Source of the DNA: JBIOWF01 sp044868295
GTDB lineage: Bacteria > Actinomycetota > Actinomycetes > Streptosporangiales > Streptosporangiaceae
Reading direction: 5' to 3'
DNA length: 47,693 bases
Assembly: GCA_044868295.1 (NCBI GenBank)
Contig: JBIOWF010000363.1
Location: 1-47,693, forward strand
Shown here piece by piece: positions 1-7,684 of this stretch. The position numbers were made by a program, and so were the translations under genes. How positions within the stretch are numbered: position 1 is the first letter of the stretch; every line of letters starts with the position of its first letter. The notes beneath the pieces are model-generated. The model was not told where the DNA came from and ran no database searches. It was given only the letters and a program-made list of their open reading frames with translations.

Positions 1-1
1 G

Positions 2-697
2 GGCTCCCCGCTGTCGCCGATCTTGTCGAACATCATGCTGGATGATCTGGACCGGGAGTTGTGGGAGCGCGGTCATCGGTTCGTGCGCTTCGCCGATGAT
101 ATCCGTGTCTTCGTGCGTAGTAAGCGAGCTGCTCACAGGGTGCTTGACTCGGTGACGACCGTGGTCGAGCGGCGGTTGAAACTGAAGGTGAACCGGGATA
201 AGTCCTCGGTCCGGCACGCCCGCCGGGCGACGTTGCTGGGGTTCGGGTTCTACTTTTCCCGGTCGGGTGTGAAGATCCGGGTTGACCCGAAGGCCGTCAC
301 GCGGCTGAAGGATCGGATCCGGGAGCTGACCAGCAGGCGCTGGAGTGTGTCGATGTTCTGCGGAATCGACAGGCTCAATCAGTACACGACTGGCTGGATG
401 GCCTATTTTCACCTGGCGGACACCCCGCGGGTGTTCCGTGATCTGGATGAGTGGTTCCACCGCCGGATGCGGCGGATCCGCTGGAAGGAATGGAAACGCT
501 TCTCGGCCAAGCGCCGTAACCTGCGGCTGTTGGGCATCCCGGACCATAAGGCTCGGGAATGGGGTTCCAGCGGCAAGGGGTACTGGCGAATCGCCGGGTC
601 GGCCGTCCTTCACCGGGCTTTGCCGAACGCGCACTGGGAGGACCTTGGCCTGAAGGGTCTGCATCAGACCTGGCAACGACTCAGACCAGCGGCCTGA
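2..697 (+). CDS. group II intron reverse transcriptase/maturase, C-terminal part
   Basis: Partial gene, open at the left edge. The protein binds the intron RNA, helps it splice and reverse-transcribes it during retrohoming. The visible 231 residues begin with the RT motif GSPLSPILSNIMLDDL, then the catalytic FADD box (VRFADDIRVF), a variant of YADD. The thumb/X region and a GIIM-type maturase domain follow (HWEDLGLKGLHQTW near the C-terminus). The protein ends directly after the maturase domain, so there is no HNH endonuclease domain. The stop at 695-697 lies two bases before domain V, the usual spacing when the gene sits in domain IV. The reading frame shows no break, so the visible part could be functional. 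Confidence 0.88.
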   Translation, partial: GSPLSPILSNIMLDDLDRELWERGHRFVRFADDIRVFVRSKRAAHRVLDSVTTVVERRLKLKVNRDKSSVRHARRATLLGFGFYFSRSGVKIRVDPKAVTRLKDRIRELTSRRWSVSMFCGIDRLNQYTTGWMAYFHLADTPRVFRDLDEWFHRRMRRIRWKEWKRFSAKRRNLRLLGIPDHKAREWGSSGKGYWRIAGSAVLHRALPNAHWEDLGLKGLHQTWQRLRPAA

Positions 698-698
698 C

Positions 699-769
699 GA
701 ACCGCCGGATGCGGGCCCGCATGTCCGGTGGTGTGAGAGGGGACGGGTCAACCCCGTCCCCTACTCGAT
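699..769 (+). ncRNA. group II intron domains V and VI
   Basis: Bases 699-732 form a 34-nt hairpin of domain V size. A nine-pair lower stem (ACCGCCGGA with TCCGGTGGT, one G-U) is followed by a two-base TG bulge on the 3' side and an upper stem TGCG/CGCA closed by GGCC rather than the usual GNRA loop. Bases 740-762 form a perfect GGGGACGGG/CCCGTCCCC hairpin matching domain VI, followed by CTACTCGAT. The order maturase stop - DV - DVI - 3' end is canonical. Confidence 0.78.
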
Positions 770-846
770 TGTGTGAGCCTTTCGGATCGATCGCACCGTC
801 GTGGACGAACCGTCTCTGGCGGAAGCCGGGACCGCAGGATCGGTGT

Positions 847-1908
847 TCAGGCCAGGGCGTGGACGGCGGCGGCGAACAGCGCGGGCATGCGCTGGGCCGC
901 GGGCACGATCAGCCGCGCCGAGCCCGGGTGACGACGTGCCTCAAGGAGCGCCCCGGTGAGCAGCCGGTGCCGCCGGGACAGGCGCCGCCAGGCGGCCTCG
1001 TACGCCTGCGGCCGGCCGGATCGCAGGCAGCGCACCAGAGCCTGGGCGGACAGCAGCGCCAGCGACACCCCCTCCCCGGTGAGCGCGTCCATGTATCCGG
1101 CCGCGTCGCCGACCAGCAGCACCCGCCCGGCCACCCGGCTGCGCACGCGCTGGCGCAACGGCCCGGCGCCACGCACCCGGGTAGCCGCGGGACCGTCGCA
1201 CCGGCCGCCCAGCCGATGGTCCAGCCGATCGTCTGGACGGGTGCCCAGCCGGTCGACCAGCGCGGGGAACCCCGCGAGGTGCTCGGCGTAGCCGCATCGC
1301 CGCGAGCTGAGCACGGCCACCCCGACCAGGTCGTCGCCCACCGGTGTCACATACGCCTCCCCGCCGGGGGCCCAGTGCACCTCGACGTGGTCCGTCCAGG
1401 GCGCGACCGCATAGTGCCGCCGCAGGCCGTACCGGGCGGGCCGCGAGGAGGGCAGGCTCAGGCCGAGCAGGGCGCGCAGCGGCGAGTGCAGGCCGTCCGC
1501 GGCGACGAGCCAGCGGGCCCGCAGCCCCGCGGCGTCGACTCCGTCGTCGCGCTGGCGCAGGCCGTCGATCCGGCCGGGGACGACCTCCACGCCCAGTTCG
1601 GCGGCCCGCCGTGCCAGCGCGGCGTGCAGTGCCGTACGGCGCACGCCGAGGCCGGGGCCGTCCCGGAACGCCGCCTGCGCCGCGTGCCGGCCGTCCACGT
1701 AGCGGATCCCGCGCAGCGGGCTGCCGTCGACGCGTACCCCCATCGAGCGCAGCACGGCCGCGCCGGTGGGCATCAGCCCCTCGCCGCACGCCTTGTCCAC
1801 GGGGGTCGGTCGCGGTTCGACCACGACCACCTCCATCCCGGCCGACGCGGCATGGATCGCGGTCGCGAGTCCCGCGGGCCCGCCGCCCGCCACCAGCACG
1901 TCGATCAC
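847..1908 (-). CDS. FAD-dependent hydroxylase/oxidoreductase of a phenolic-lipid cluster (SrsC-like)
   Basis: 353-residue flavoprotein of the geranylgeranyl-reductase/aromatic hydroxylase superfamily. The N-terminus carries the FAD-binding motif VLVAGGGPAGLA (residues 4-15). The second FAD motif LLVGDAAGYMDALTGEG lies in the C-terminal half. The GTG start at 1908 overlaps the upstream stop as GTGA, so the gene is translationally coupled to the methyltransferase. In the known srsABC operon of Streptomyces griseus the third enzyme hydroxylates the alkylresorcinol methyl ether, which then oxidises to a quinone. Gene order here (PKS, methyltransferase, flavoprotein) is the same, so that role is inferred. 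The N-terminal EPRPTPVDKACGEGLMP segment is typical of geranylgeranyl-reductase-like enzymes, so reduction of a prenyl chain is an alternative. Confidence 0.82.
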   Translation of the reverse strand: MIDVLVAGGGPAGLATAIHAASAGMEVVVVEPRPTPVDKACGEGLMPTGAAVLRSMGVRVDGSPLRGIRYVDGRHAAQAAFRDGPGLGVRRTALHAALARRAAELGVEVVPGRIDGLRQRDDGVDAAGLRARWLVAADGLHSPLRALLGLSLPSSRPARYGLRRHYAVAPWTDHVEVHWAPGGEAYVTPVGDDLVGVAVLSSRRCGYAEHLAGFPALVDRLGTRPDDRLDHRLGGRCDGPAATRVRGAGPLRQRVRSRVAGRVLLVGDAAGYMDALTGEGVSLALLSAQALVRCLRSGRPQAYEAAWRRLSRRHRLLTGALLEARRHPGSARLIVPAAQRMPALFAAAVHALA

Positions 1909-2528
1909 GTCGACGCCCGCCCGGGTCCCGCAGCCAGGCCGGGTTCCGGTGTCTGGCCGGGTTTCGGCGTCTGGCCTGGTTTCGCGGTCCGGCCCGGCGC
2001 CGCCGCGGCCAGGGCGGCCTCCTCGCAGCGCAGGCGCACGACCATGAGCGCGGCGTTGAGCACGCTGAAGGCCGCCGCCGTGATCCAGGCGCCGTGCACG
2101 AGCGGCAGCGCGGCGCCCTCCACGACGACCGCGACATAGTTGGGATGGCGCAGCCACCGCCACCGGTACGGCCCGGCGGTCACCAGCGGCAGGCCCGGGA
2201 CGACGATCACCTGGGTGTTCCACCGCCGCCCCAGCGTCACGATGCACCACCAGCGCAATCCCTGCGCGGCGGCCACGAGGCCGAGCATGGGCCGGCCGAG
2301 CGCCGGGACGAAGGGCCGGCCGGCCAGGCCCGCCTCCAGCAGGCAGGCCGCGAGCAGGCCGCTGTGGAGGGCCACCATCCACGGGTAGTGACCGCGCCCG
2401 GTCACCACACCGCCGCGCGCCATGCTCCACGCCGTGTTGCGGCGGGCGACGACCAGTTCGGCGAGGCGCTCCACCGCCACGAGCAGCACCAGCGCCGTGT
2501 ACCAGGTGGACCACGTGTACGACCACAT
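1905..2528 (-). CDS. isoprenylcysteine carboxyl methyltransferase-family membrane methyltransferase (SrsB-like)
   Basis: 207-residue integral membrane protein with several hydrophobic segments and the ICMT-family SAM-binding signature GPYRWRWLRHPNY (residues 119-131). In type III PKS operons such proteins O-methylate alkylresorcinols. It sits 7 bases downstream of the PKS stop and shares a GTGA overlap with the following flavoprotein gene. The last 30 residues are a Pro/Gly/Lys/Thr-rich tail with repeated KPGQTP units, encoded by an 18-base imperfect tandem repeat at about 1942-1998. This tail is outside the methyltransferase fold and probably variable. The start is ATG at 2528. Confidence 0.85.
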   Translation of the reverse strand: MWSYTWSTWYTALVLLVAVERLAELVVARRNTAWSMARGGVVTGRGHYPWMVALHSGLLAACLLEAGLAGRPFVPALGRPMLGLVAAAQGLRWWCIVTLGRRWNTQVIVVPGLPLVTAGPYRWRWLRHPNYVAVVVEGAALPLVHGAWITAAAFSVLNAALMVVRLRCEEAALAAAAPGRTAKPGQTPKPGQTPEPGLAAGPGRAST

Positions 2529-2535
2529 CAGGCCG

Positions 2536-3594
2536 CTACCAGCGCAGCAGGACGAGCTCGGAACAGAAACCGGGGCCCATCGCGATGAGCAGCCCGGGTG
2601 TGCCCGGCGGCGGTGGGCGCTGCGCCAGCGTGTCCCGCAGGACGTGCAGCACGGACGAGGAGGACATGTTGCCGACGGAGGCGAGCGACCGCCATGTCAC
2701 CTCCAGCGCCCCGACGGGCAGTTCGAGGCACTCGGCGACGGCTTCGAGAACTCTCGGGCCGCCGGGATGGCACACCCAGGCCGTCACGTCCTCCGTCGTC
2801 AGCCCATGATCGCCGAGAAAGCGGCGCACGTCGCCGGCCAGATGGGCGCGCACGACGTCGGGCACGCTCGCGTCGAGGACCACGCGGAAGCCGCCGTCGG
2901 AGATCTCCCAGCCCATCACGTGCTCGGAACCGGGATACAGATTGCTCCGGGTCGCCACCACGACCGGGCCGGGCGCCCGCGTCGGCCGCCTCTCGCCGCA
3001 GGCGACCACGGCGGCCGAGCCGTCGCCGAACAACGCCCCGGCCACCAGATTGGCCGGGGAGGTGTCACCACGCTGGAGGGTGAGGGAGCAGAGCTCGACC
3101 GAGAGCAGCACCGCCACGTGGTCCGGCCAGCCGCGCAGGTAGTCGTGGAGGCGGGCGATCCCCGCGGCCCCCGCCACGCAGCCCAGGCCGAACACCGGCA
3201 GCCGCTTGACGTCCGGCCGGAGCCCGAGCCGGCCGGCCAGCCTGGCGTCCACCGAAGGCACGGCGACGCCCGTCACCGACGTGCATATGATCATGTCGAC
3301 GTCGTCAGGGGCGAGCCCGGCCTCCTCCAGGGCCCCGCCGACCGCCTCGGCGCCCAGGTCCACCGCCGCCTCGCCGAAGATCTCGTTGGCCATCCCGAAG
3401 CCGTCGAGCTTGCCGTACTGCTCCAGCGGCAGCACCAGATGGCGGTGGCCGACCCGCGCGCTCGCGTGCAGCCTGTCCAGCAGCCGCCGGTCGGCGCCCG
3501 CCGGCAGGCACATTCGCGCGAACGCGTCGGTGATCTCGGCCTGGGGGTAGCGGTTGCGGGGAAGGACACCGCGTACGGCGGCTATACGCGTCAT
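2536..3594 (-). CDS. type III polyketide synthase (alkylresorcinol/alkylpyrone synthase-like)
   Basis: Homodimeric CoA-dependent condensing enzyme, 352 residues from the ATG at 3594, the usual family length. The thiolase-fold catalytic triad is visible: Cys139 in VFGLGCVAGAAGIA, His276 in AWVCHPGG and Asn309 in SVGNMSSSSV. The C-terminal GPGFCSELVLLRW is the family GxGF..E motif. The Cys context (GLGCVAGA) matches bacterial alkylresorcinol/alkylpyrone synthases, which extend long-chain acyl starters, more than plant chalcone synthases. The frame stays open upstream to 3663 with another in-frame GTG at 3633 behind a GAGGGAG sequence, so the start is not certain. It heads a three-gene operon and is divergent to a UbiA prenyltransferase. 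Confidence 0.9.
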   Translation of the reverse strand: MTRIAAVRGVLPRNRYPQAEITDAFARMCLPAGADRRLLDRLHASARVGHRHLVLPLEQYGKLDGFGMANEIFGEAAVDLGAEAVGGALEEAGLAPDDVDMIICTSVTGVAVPSVDARLAGRLGLRPDVKRLPVFGLGCVAGAAGIARLHDYLRGWPDHVAVLLSVELCSLTLQRGDTSPANLVAGALFGDGSAAVVACGERRPTRAPGPVVVATRSNLYPGSEHVMGWEISDGGFRVVLDASVPDVVRAHLAGDVRRFLGDHGLTTEDVTAWVCHPGGPRVLEAVAECLELPVGALEVTWRSLASVGNMSSSSVLHVLRDTLAQRPPPPGTPGLLIAMGPGFCSELVLLRW

Positions 3595-3722
3595 CGAACC
3601 AGCCTCGGCTCGCGGGAAACGGGAAGCGGACACCTCCCTCTTGCCCGCGATCACGTACGGCATGCCTCACCCGTCACATCGGGCATGGCGTCCCCGATGA
3701 CCTCGACGGATACGCTCGACCC
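3595..3722. promoter_or_regulatory. divergent promoter region between PKS operon and prenyltransferase
   Basis: A 128-base gap separates the two divergent transcription units. On the plus strand a -10-like TACGCT (3711-3716) ends 6 bases before the GTG at 3723, which would make the prenyltransferase mRNA leaderless. No convincing -35 is visible on either strand. Confidence 0.4.
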
Positions 3723-4811
3723 GTGACAGAAGGACCCGCGCCGGAAAGCGGGCCGCCACGCCGTACGAAAGGCGACGGGCGCCCCTCCGAGGCGAAGGAC
3801 GGCGGTGGCCCGCGCGAGGTCACGGCAGGCGGGTCGCCGGGTGACACCGCGGCGGGCGAACTCGGGCGGCGGAACGACGGGGCGGGTCTGCCCGTCCTGG
3901 GCGACCAGGTCGGCCTGGATCCGGGTCAGCCGGCCTCCATGGTCCGCGTGTCGGGGATCGCGGACGGCCGTGCCGTAAGGGGGCTCGGGCCCAGGGCCGG
4001 GTTGGTCATGGCCTGCCATCCGGGGCCGACCGTCGCGGTCACCGCCCTGGTCACGCTGCTCGCGGCCGCGGTCGGCCGCGACGCCGCGGGGTGCGGCCTG
4101 GTGGCCGCCGCGGTGCTGACCGGGCAACTGTCCATCGGGTGGTGCAACGACGCGGTGGACGCAGACCGGGACACGGCCCTCGGCCGGACCGGCAAACCGA
4201 TCGCCGCGGGGATGGTGAGCGCCAGGGCGGTGTGGATCGCCGCGTTCGCGGCGCTCACCCTCTGCGCGCCTCTCTCGCTGGCCAACGGGCTCACGGCCGG
4301 CGCCGTCCACCTGGTCGGCGTCGGCGCGGCATGGGCCTACGACCTGGCGCTGAAGGCGACGCCGCTGTCCTGGCTGCCCTACGCCGTCGGGTTCGGCACG
4401 CTGCCGCCGTTCGTGACGCTGGGGCTGCCGGGGCGTCCCTGGCCGGCGTGGTGGGCCGTCCTGGCGGCGGCGCTGCTCGGCTGCGGGGCCCATCTGGCCA
4501 ACGTGCTGCCCGACATCGCCGGGGATCTGGCCACCGGAGTGCGCGGATGGCCACAGCGCCTCGGCGCCGCCCGGGTGGGGGCCCTGATCCCGGTGCCGCT
4601 GCTCGCGGCTTCGGCCCTCCTCGTCTTCGGGCCTGCAGGGCCGCCGGGCGTCATGAGCTGGGCCGCGCTCTCGGCGGTCGCCGTGCTCGGCGCCGCCGGG
4701 CCGTTACTGGGCCGGCGGTCACCCCGGATACCCTTCATGGCGGCGGTCGCGGTCGCGGCGGTCGACGTCACCCTCCTGCTCGGGCACAGTGGCCGGATCG
4801 CCATAATGTGA
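3723..4811 (+). CDS. UbiA-family membrane prenyltransferase
   Basis: Integral membrane aromatic (or O-) prenyltransferase, 362 residues from GTG 3723. It carries the first Asp-rich motif NDAVDADRD (N142, D143, D146, D150) and the second motif DIAGD (D264, D268), which bind Mg-diphosphate, with about eight hydrophobic segments between residue 95 and the end. Divergence from a PKS-methyltransferase-flavoprotein operon suggests it prenylates the phenolic lipid, as described for the dihydrogeranyl-hydroquinone (agq) cluster of Actinoplanes missouriensis (recalled, not checked). The first 72 residues are Gly/Pro/charged, without family similarity; ATG 3939 (residue 73) would give a normal-length protein. 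SCO4491-type UbiA homologues and menaquinone or heme prenyltransferases are less likely from context. Confidence 0.85.
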   Translation: MTEGPAPESGPPRRTKGDGRPSEAKDGGGPREVTAGGSPGDTAAGELGRRNDGAGLPVLGDQVGLDPGQPASMVRVSGIADGRAVRGLGPRAGLVMACHPGPTVAVTALVTLLAAAVGRDAAGCGLVAAAVLTGQLSIGWCNDAVDADRDTALGRTGKPIAAGMVSARAVWIAAFAALTLCAPLSLANGLTAGAVHLVGVGAAWAYDLALKATPLSWLPYAVGFGTLPPFVTLGLPGRPWPAWWAVLAAALLGCGAHLANVLPDIAGDLATGVRGWPQRLGAARVGALIPVPLLAASALLVFGPAGPPGVMSWAALSAVAVLGAAGPLLGRRSPRIPFMAAVAVAAVDVTLLLGHSGRIAIM

Positions 4812-4930
4812 TCGGAGATACTGGTTTCAAGCGTGGGCCGCGGAGGCCGTCGCCGGGATCCAGGTGGGCCATCCGCTCGACGGGCGGTGCATCCTCTGCC
4901 GATGTGAGCCCCAACGCGTGTCCCCCCAGA

Positions 4931-4938
4931 ACAAGGAG
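4931..4938 (+). promoter_or_regulatory. ribosome binding site of the DEAD-box helicase
   Basis: ACAAGGAG lies 7 bases before ATG 4946. It decides the start, because the reading frame stays open for 285 further codons upstream (to 4091) without family similarity. Confidence 0.7.
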
Positions 4939-4945
4939 CCCGATC

Positions 4946-6625
4946 ATGACCTCTAGCGGAACCGAAGACACCACTGGTTTCGCCGACCTGGATCTGCGAC
5001 CCGAGCTCCTGCGCGCGCTGTCCGACCTGGGTTACGAGGAGCCGACACCGATCCAGCGCGAAGCGATCCCGCAGCTGCTCCAGGGGCGCGACCTGCTCGG
5101 CCAGGCGGCGACGGGAACGGGAAAGACGGCGGCGTTCGCGCTCCCGGTGCTCCAGCGCATTCCCGCCGGCGGTGCGGAGGCGGACCCGACGGCGTTGATC
5201 CTCGTGCCCACCCGTGAGCTCGCCGTACAGGTCTCTGAGGCGATCCACCGCTACGGCCGCGATCTGGGGACACGCGTCCTGCCGATCTACGGGGGCCAGC
5301 CCATCGGCAGGCAGCTGCGGGAGCTGGATCGCGGCGTCGACGTCGTGGTCGCGACACCGGGACGCGCGCTGGACCACATCGGCCGGGGGACGCTCCGCCT
5401 GGGCGGTCTCAAGATGGTCGTGCTGGACGAGGCGGACGAGATGCTCGACATGGGGTTCGCCGAGGACATCGAGGCGATCTTCCAGGAGACTCCCGAGAGC
5501 CGCCAGACGGTGCTGTTCTCGGCGACGATGCCGCCGCGCATCAACGGGATAGCCCGTCGCCACCTGCGCGAGCCGGTCCGGATCCTGATCGAGCGCGAGA
5601 CGGATCGCCCGGAGGGCGCTCCGCTGGTACGGCAGAGCGCGTACGTGGTCACGAGGGCGCACAAGCCCGCGGTGCTCGGGCGGGTGCTCGACGTGGAGGC
5701 GCCCGAGGCCGCGATCATCTTCTGCCGGACCCGCGACGAGGTCGACCAGCTCACCGAGAAGCTGAACGGCCGGGGCTACCGGGCCGAGGCGCTGCACGGC
5801 GGGATGGGCCAGGAGCAGCGCGACCGAGTGATGGGGCGGCTGCGCAGCGGGACCGCGGACCTGCTCATCGCCACCGACGTGGCCGCGCGGGGGCTCGACG
5901 TGGAGCAGCTCACCCACGTGGTGAACTACGACGTTCCCTCCGCGCCCGAGTCGTACGTCCACCGGATCGGCCGGGTCGGCCGGGCCGGCCGCGAGGGCGT
6001 CGCCATCACGCTCGCGGAGCCGCGAGAGCACCGGATGCTCAAGACCATCGAGCGGGTGACCAAATCCAAGATCGTCGTCGAGAAGGTCCCCACGATCGCC
6101 GACCTGCACGCCCGGCGGCTGGAGCTGACGCGTGCGGCGCTGCACGAGAGCATCCTTGAGGACGACCTGGACCGGTTCCGCGTCGTGGTCGAGACGCTCG
6201 CCGACGAGTTCGACGTCATGGAAGTGGCGCTCGCGGCGGTGAAGCTCGCGCATGAGGCCGGCGGACCCGCGTCCGACGAGGAGGAGATCCCGGAGCTCGC
6301 CTTCGCCCCCGGGCGGGAGGCACGTGATCGTCGTCCGGGCGCCGGGCGCGAACAGCGGCGTGGCAGGGGACCGGCGGGCGGGATGACCCGCCTCTTCGTC
6401 GGCATCGGCCGCAACGCGGGGGTCCGGCCGCAGGACCTGGTCGGCGCGATAGCCGGCGAGTCGAGTCTCAACGGGCGCGAGATCGGGGCTATCGAGATCG
6501 CCGACCGCTTCTCACTCGTGGAGGTCCCCGAGTCCGCGGCCGAAGAGGTGATCGCGGCCCTGCGCCGAAGCACCATCAAGAGAAAGAAGGCGACGGTCCG
6601 CCGGGAACGCGACGACAGGCGCTGA
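4946..6625 (+). CDS. deaD: DEAD-box ATP-dependent RNA helicase (DeaD/CsdA type)
   Basis: 559-residue RNA-unwinding ATPase of ribosome assembly and RNA turnover. Motifs run in order: Q motif (GYEEPTPIQREA, from residue 29), Walker A ATGTGKT (55-61), PTREL, DEAD (161-164), SAT (192-194), then the second RecA domain with IIFCRTRDEVD, TDVAARGLD and YVHRIGRVGRAGR. A basic linker (about 455-480) leads to a DbpA-type RNA-binding domain starting at TRLFVGIGRNAGV, as in the DeaD/CsdA group. The gene stands alone between the prenyltransferase and a degraded region. No cold-shock element was recognised in the 134-base upstream gap. Confidence 0.95.
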   Translation: MTSSGTEDTTGFADLDLRPELLRALSDLGYEEPTPIQREAIPQLLQGRDLLGQAATGTGKTAAFALPVLQRIPAGGAEADPTALILVPTRELAVQVSEAIHRYGRDLGTRVLPIYGGQPIGRQLRELDRGVDVVVATPGRALDHIGRGTLRLGGLKMVVLDEADEMLDMGFAEDIEAIFQETPESRQTVLFSATMPPRINGIARRHLREPVRILIERETDRPEGAPLVRQSAYVVTRAHKPAVLGRVLDVEAPEAAIIFCRTRDEVDQLTEKLNGRGYRAEALHGGMGQEQRDRVMGRLRSGTADLLIATDVAARGLDVEQLTHVVNYDVPSAPESYVHRIGRVGRAGREGVAITLAEPREHRMLKTIERVTKSKIVVEKVPTIADLHARRLELTRAALHESILEDDLDRFRVVVETLADEFDVMEVALAAVKLAHEAGGPASDEEEIPELAFAPGREARDRRPGAGREQRRGRGPAGGMTRLFVGIGRNAGVRPQDLVGAIAGESSLNGREIGAIEIADRFSLVEVPESAAEEVIAALRRSTIKRKKATVRRERDDRR

Positions 6626-6644
6626 CCGCCGAAGCGGCCGGCGG
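6626..6644 (+). terminator. possible terminator hairpin after deaD
   Basis: CCGCCG (6626-6631) pairs with CGGCGG (6639-6644) around a 7-base loop, directly after the helicase stop. There is no U-run, and GC-rich hairpins are common by chance, so support is weak. Confidence 0.35.
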
Positions 6645-6701
6645 CATCATGCGGGTGGGATTCACGCGGCCGGCATATAAGCCGGTCGCCCCTCGCAAAG
6701 A

Positions 6702-6741
6702 GGCATTCCAGCCTTTCCAGGATGTCTTGATCGCGACAAGG
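6702..6741 (+). repeat. diverged copy of the rtcB leader region
   Basis: An ungapped 40-base alignment with 10837-10876, just upstream of rtcB, gives 28 identities by hand count, including TTGATCGCG. A fragment of rtcB coding sequence lies 370 bases downstream (7107-7211), so this is probably the leader of a lost rtcB paralogue. Confidence 0.45.
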
Positions 6742-6891
6742 TACGCTGGGGTGTCGCCGGAGTGCCCGATCTGCTTCGCACACAAGGCGTATCGTCCGCT
6801 GGGATCTGCAGCCCAGTGACAGCCCGACGGCATCGCGACATGCACCTGGGCCGCTTGCCGGGAGAACTGTCAGGCGAGGGGGAACAGTCGT

Positions 6892-7068
6892 ATGACGCAG
6901 GAGCCGGCGCAGCTGGGCTCGGGGGCCTCAGGCACGGGGGATTCGCGCTCGGGGCCGCCGGACGTGGCGCATCGGGCGTTCGAGGAGCAGGTACGGCGCG
7001 CGCCGGGAGCCGTGGCGCTGGTGTGCGGGCCGGAGCGGCTCAGCTATGCCGAGCTGGACGCCCGCCGC
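6892..7068 (+). pseudogene. NRPS adenylation-domain N-terminal stub
   Basis: From ATG 6892, preceded by a GAGGGGGA ribosome site, the frame encodes about 59 residues that read as the first strand of an NRPS adenylation domain: AHRAFEEQVRRAPGAVALV followed by RLSYAELDAR. Normally this continues into ANRLAR and about 450 more residues. Here similarity stops abruptly after DAR, although the frame stays open to 7368 with unrelated sequence. None of the core A-domain motifs (A3-A10), nor any condensation or carrier domain, is present. It is a deletion remnant and implies a lost non-ribosomal peptide gene. No activity is expected. Confidence 0.72.
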
Positions 7069-7106
7069 CCCTGGGCCCACGCGGCTTCCCACTCCGGCTC
7101 CCACAA

Positions 7107-7211
7107 TCGTCCTTCGGCGGGAGCCTGGCGCGAGAACACGGCCCGTACGCTAGTGCATGGCCATGTCAGCAGATCCGGTTCGACGATCAGTTCTCCTGCC
7201 GTCACAACAAC
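7107..7211 (+). pseudogene. internal fragment of a second rtcB
   Basis: Read in the frame starting at 7107, this encodes FGGS, about 15 non-matching residues, then QIRFDDQFSCRHNN. The intact RtcB further on has FGGS, ten residues, then KQIRFEEPISCHHNY at residues 268-282. At the DNA level bases 7170-7211 match 11721-11762 at about 34 of 42 positions by hand count. It covers about 35 of 407 residues and has no start or active site. Together with the leader-like stretch at 6702-6741 it marks a destroyed rtcB paralogue. Confidence 0.6.
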
Positions 7212-7296
7212 TCTTCAGGCCACGGTTCTCGACAGGTGCTCGAGATCGTGGAAGTCATCAGAGAGGCCAGAGTCTCTAGCCTTGACTCCCCTTCAG

Positions 7297-7315
7297 GTAT
7301 ACCGATCGCTATACT
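7297..7315 (+). promoter_or_regulatory. operator/promoter of the toxin-antitoxin operon
   Basis: GTATACCGATCGCTATAC (7297-7314) is an 18-base palindrome broken only by one mirrored C/C pair. Its right half contains a -10-like TATACT (7310-7315) that ends 6 bases before the GTG start at 7322. This fits an autorepressor site for the XRE antitoxin and a leaderless transcript. A TTGACT at 7282-7287 lies 22 bases before the -10, longer than an ordinary spacer. Confidence 0.6.
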
Positions 7316-7321
7316 CGCTCT

Positions 7322-7684
7322 GTGGCTGCCGGGGAGTGGGACGTCTACATCGTCAACGAGGTGCGTGAGTGGGTCGCTCAGCTTGACGACGCGACTCATG
7401 CGCGAGTTGTCCAGGCGATCGATGCGCTGGCCGAGGGCGGCCCCGGCCTTGGTCGCCCACTTGTAGACACGATCGCTGGTTCGAAGATGCAAAATCTCAA
7501 GGAACTCCGTCCTGGAACGGTTCGGATTCTCTTCGCGTTTGACCCGTGGCGATCCAGCATCCTCCTCGTGGCCGGTGACAAACCCGGGCGATGGAACGCC
7601 TGGTATCAAGAGGCGATCCCATTAGCCGAGCAGCGTTACGAGATCTACTTGAAAGAACGAGCGCAAGAAGAGGAGGGCCGATGA
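7322..7684 (+). CDS. HigB/RelE-superfamily toxin (phage Gp49-like)
   Basis: 120-residue type II toxin of the HigB-like, Gp49-related branch of the RelE/ParE superfamily, probably a ribosome-dependent mRNA endonuclease. Family features visible are the N-terminal helix WVAQLDDATHARVVQAIDAL, the beta-sheet core LKELRPGTVRILFAFDP and the basic C-terminal AEQRYEIYLKER. The GTG start at 7322 has no Shine-Dalgarno but sits just after a -10 box, so translation is probably leaderless. Its TGA overlaps the antitoxin ATG (ATGA). The order toxin-then-antitoxin is that of higBA. It lies inside a decayed island, which is typical for mobile TA modules, and both frames are intact. Confidence 0.86.
   Translation: MAAGEWDVYIVNEVREWVAQLDDATHARVVQAIDALAEGGPGLGRPLVDTIAGSKMQNLKELRPGTVRILFAFDPWRSSILLVAGDKPGRWNAWYQEAIPLAEQRYEIYLKERAQEEEGR

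Larger units (their letters stand above)
1..769 (+). mobile_element. group II intron, 3' part (left end outside window)
   Basis: The window opens inside a group II intron. It contains the C-terminal part of the intron-encoded maturase followed at once by RNA that folds as domains V and VI. The intron ends near 769 in a CTACTCGAT-like 3' end, about 78 bases downstream of the stop of the convergent flavoprotein gene (847), so insertion is outside that coding region. The 5' end, the exon-binding sites and the 5' exon are not visible, so intron class and mobility cannot be judged. The exact 3' boundary is uncertain by one or two bases. Confidence 0.8.

Noticed and set aside
559..2588. Long plus-strand open frames across the methyltransferase/flavoprotein operon
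   Set aside because: They are antisense to two genes with clear motifs, are Arg/Pro/Gly-rich and have no ribosome sites; this is the usual open antisense frame of high-GC DNA.
4379..6253. 624-codon minus-strand frame opposite deaD
   Set aside because: The helicase is unambiguous on the plus strand; the opposite frame lacks any recognisable domain.
6892..7368. Functional NRPS or siderophore gene
   Set aside because: Only the first 59 residues match an adenylation domain; no catalytic motif or partner domain is present.
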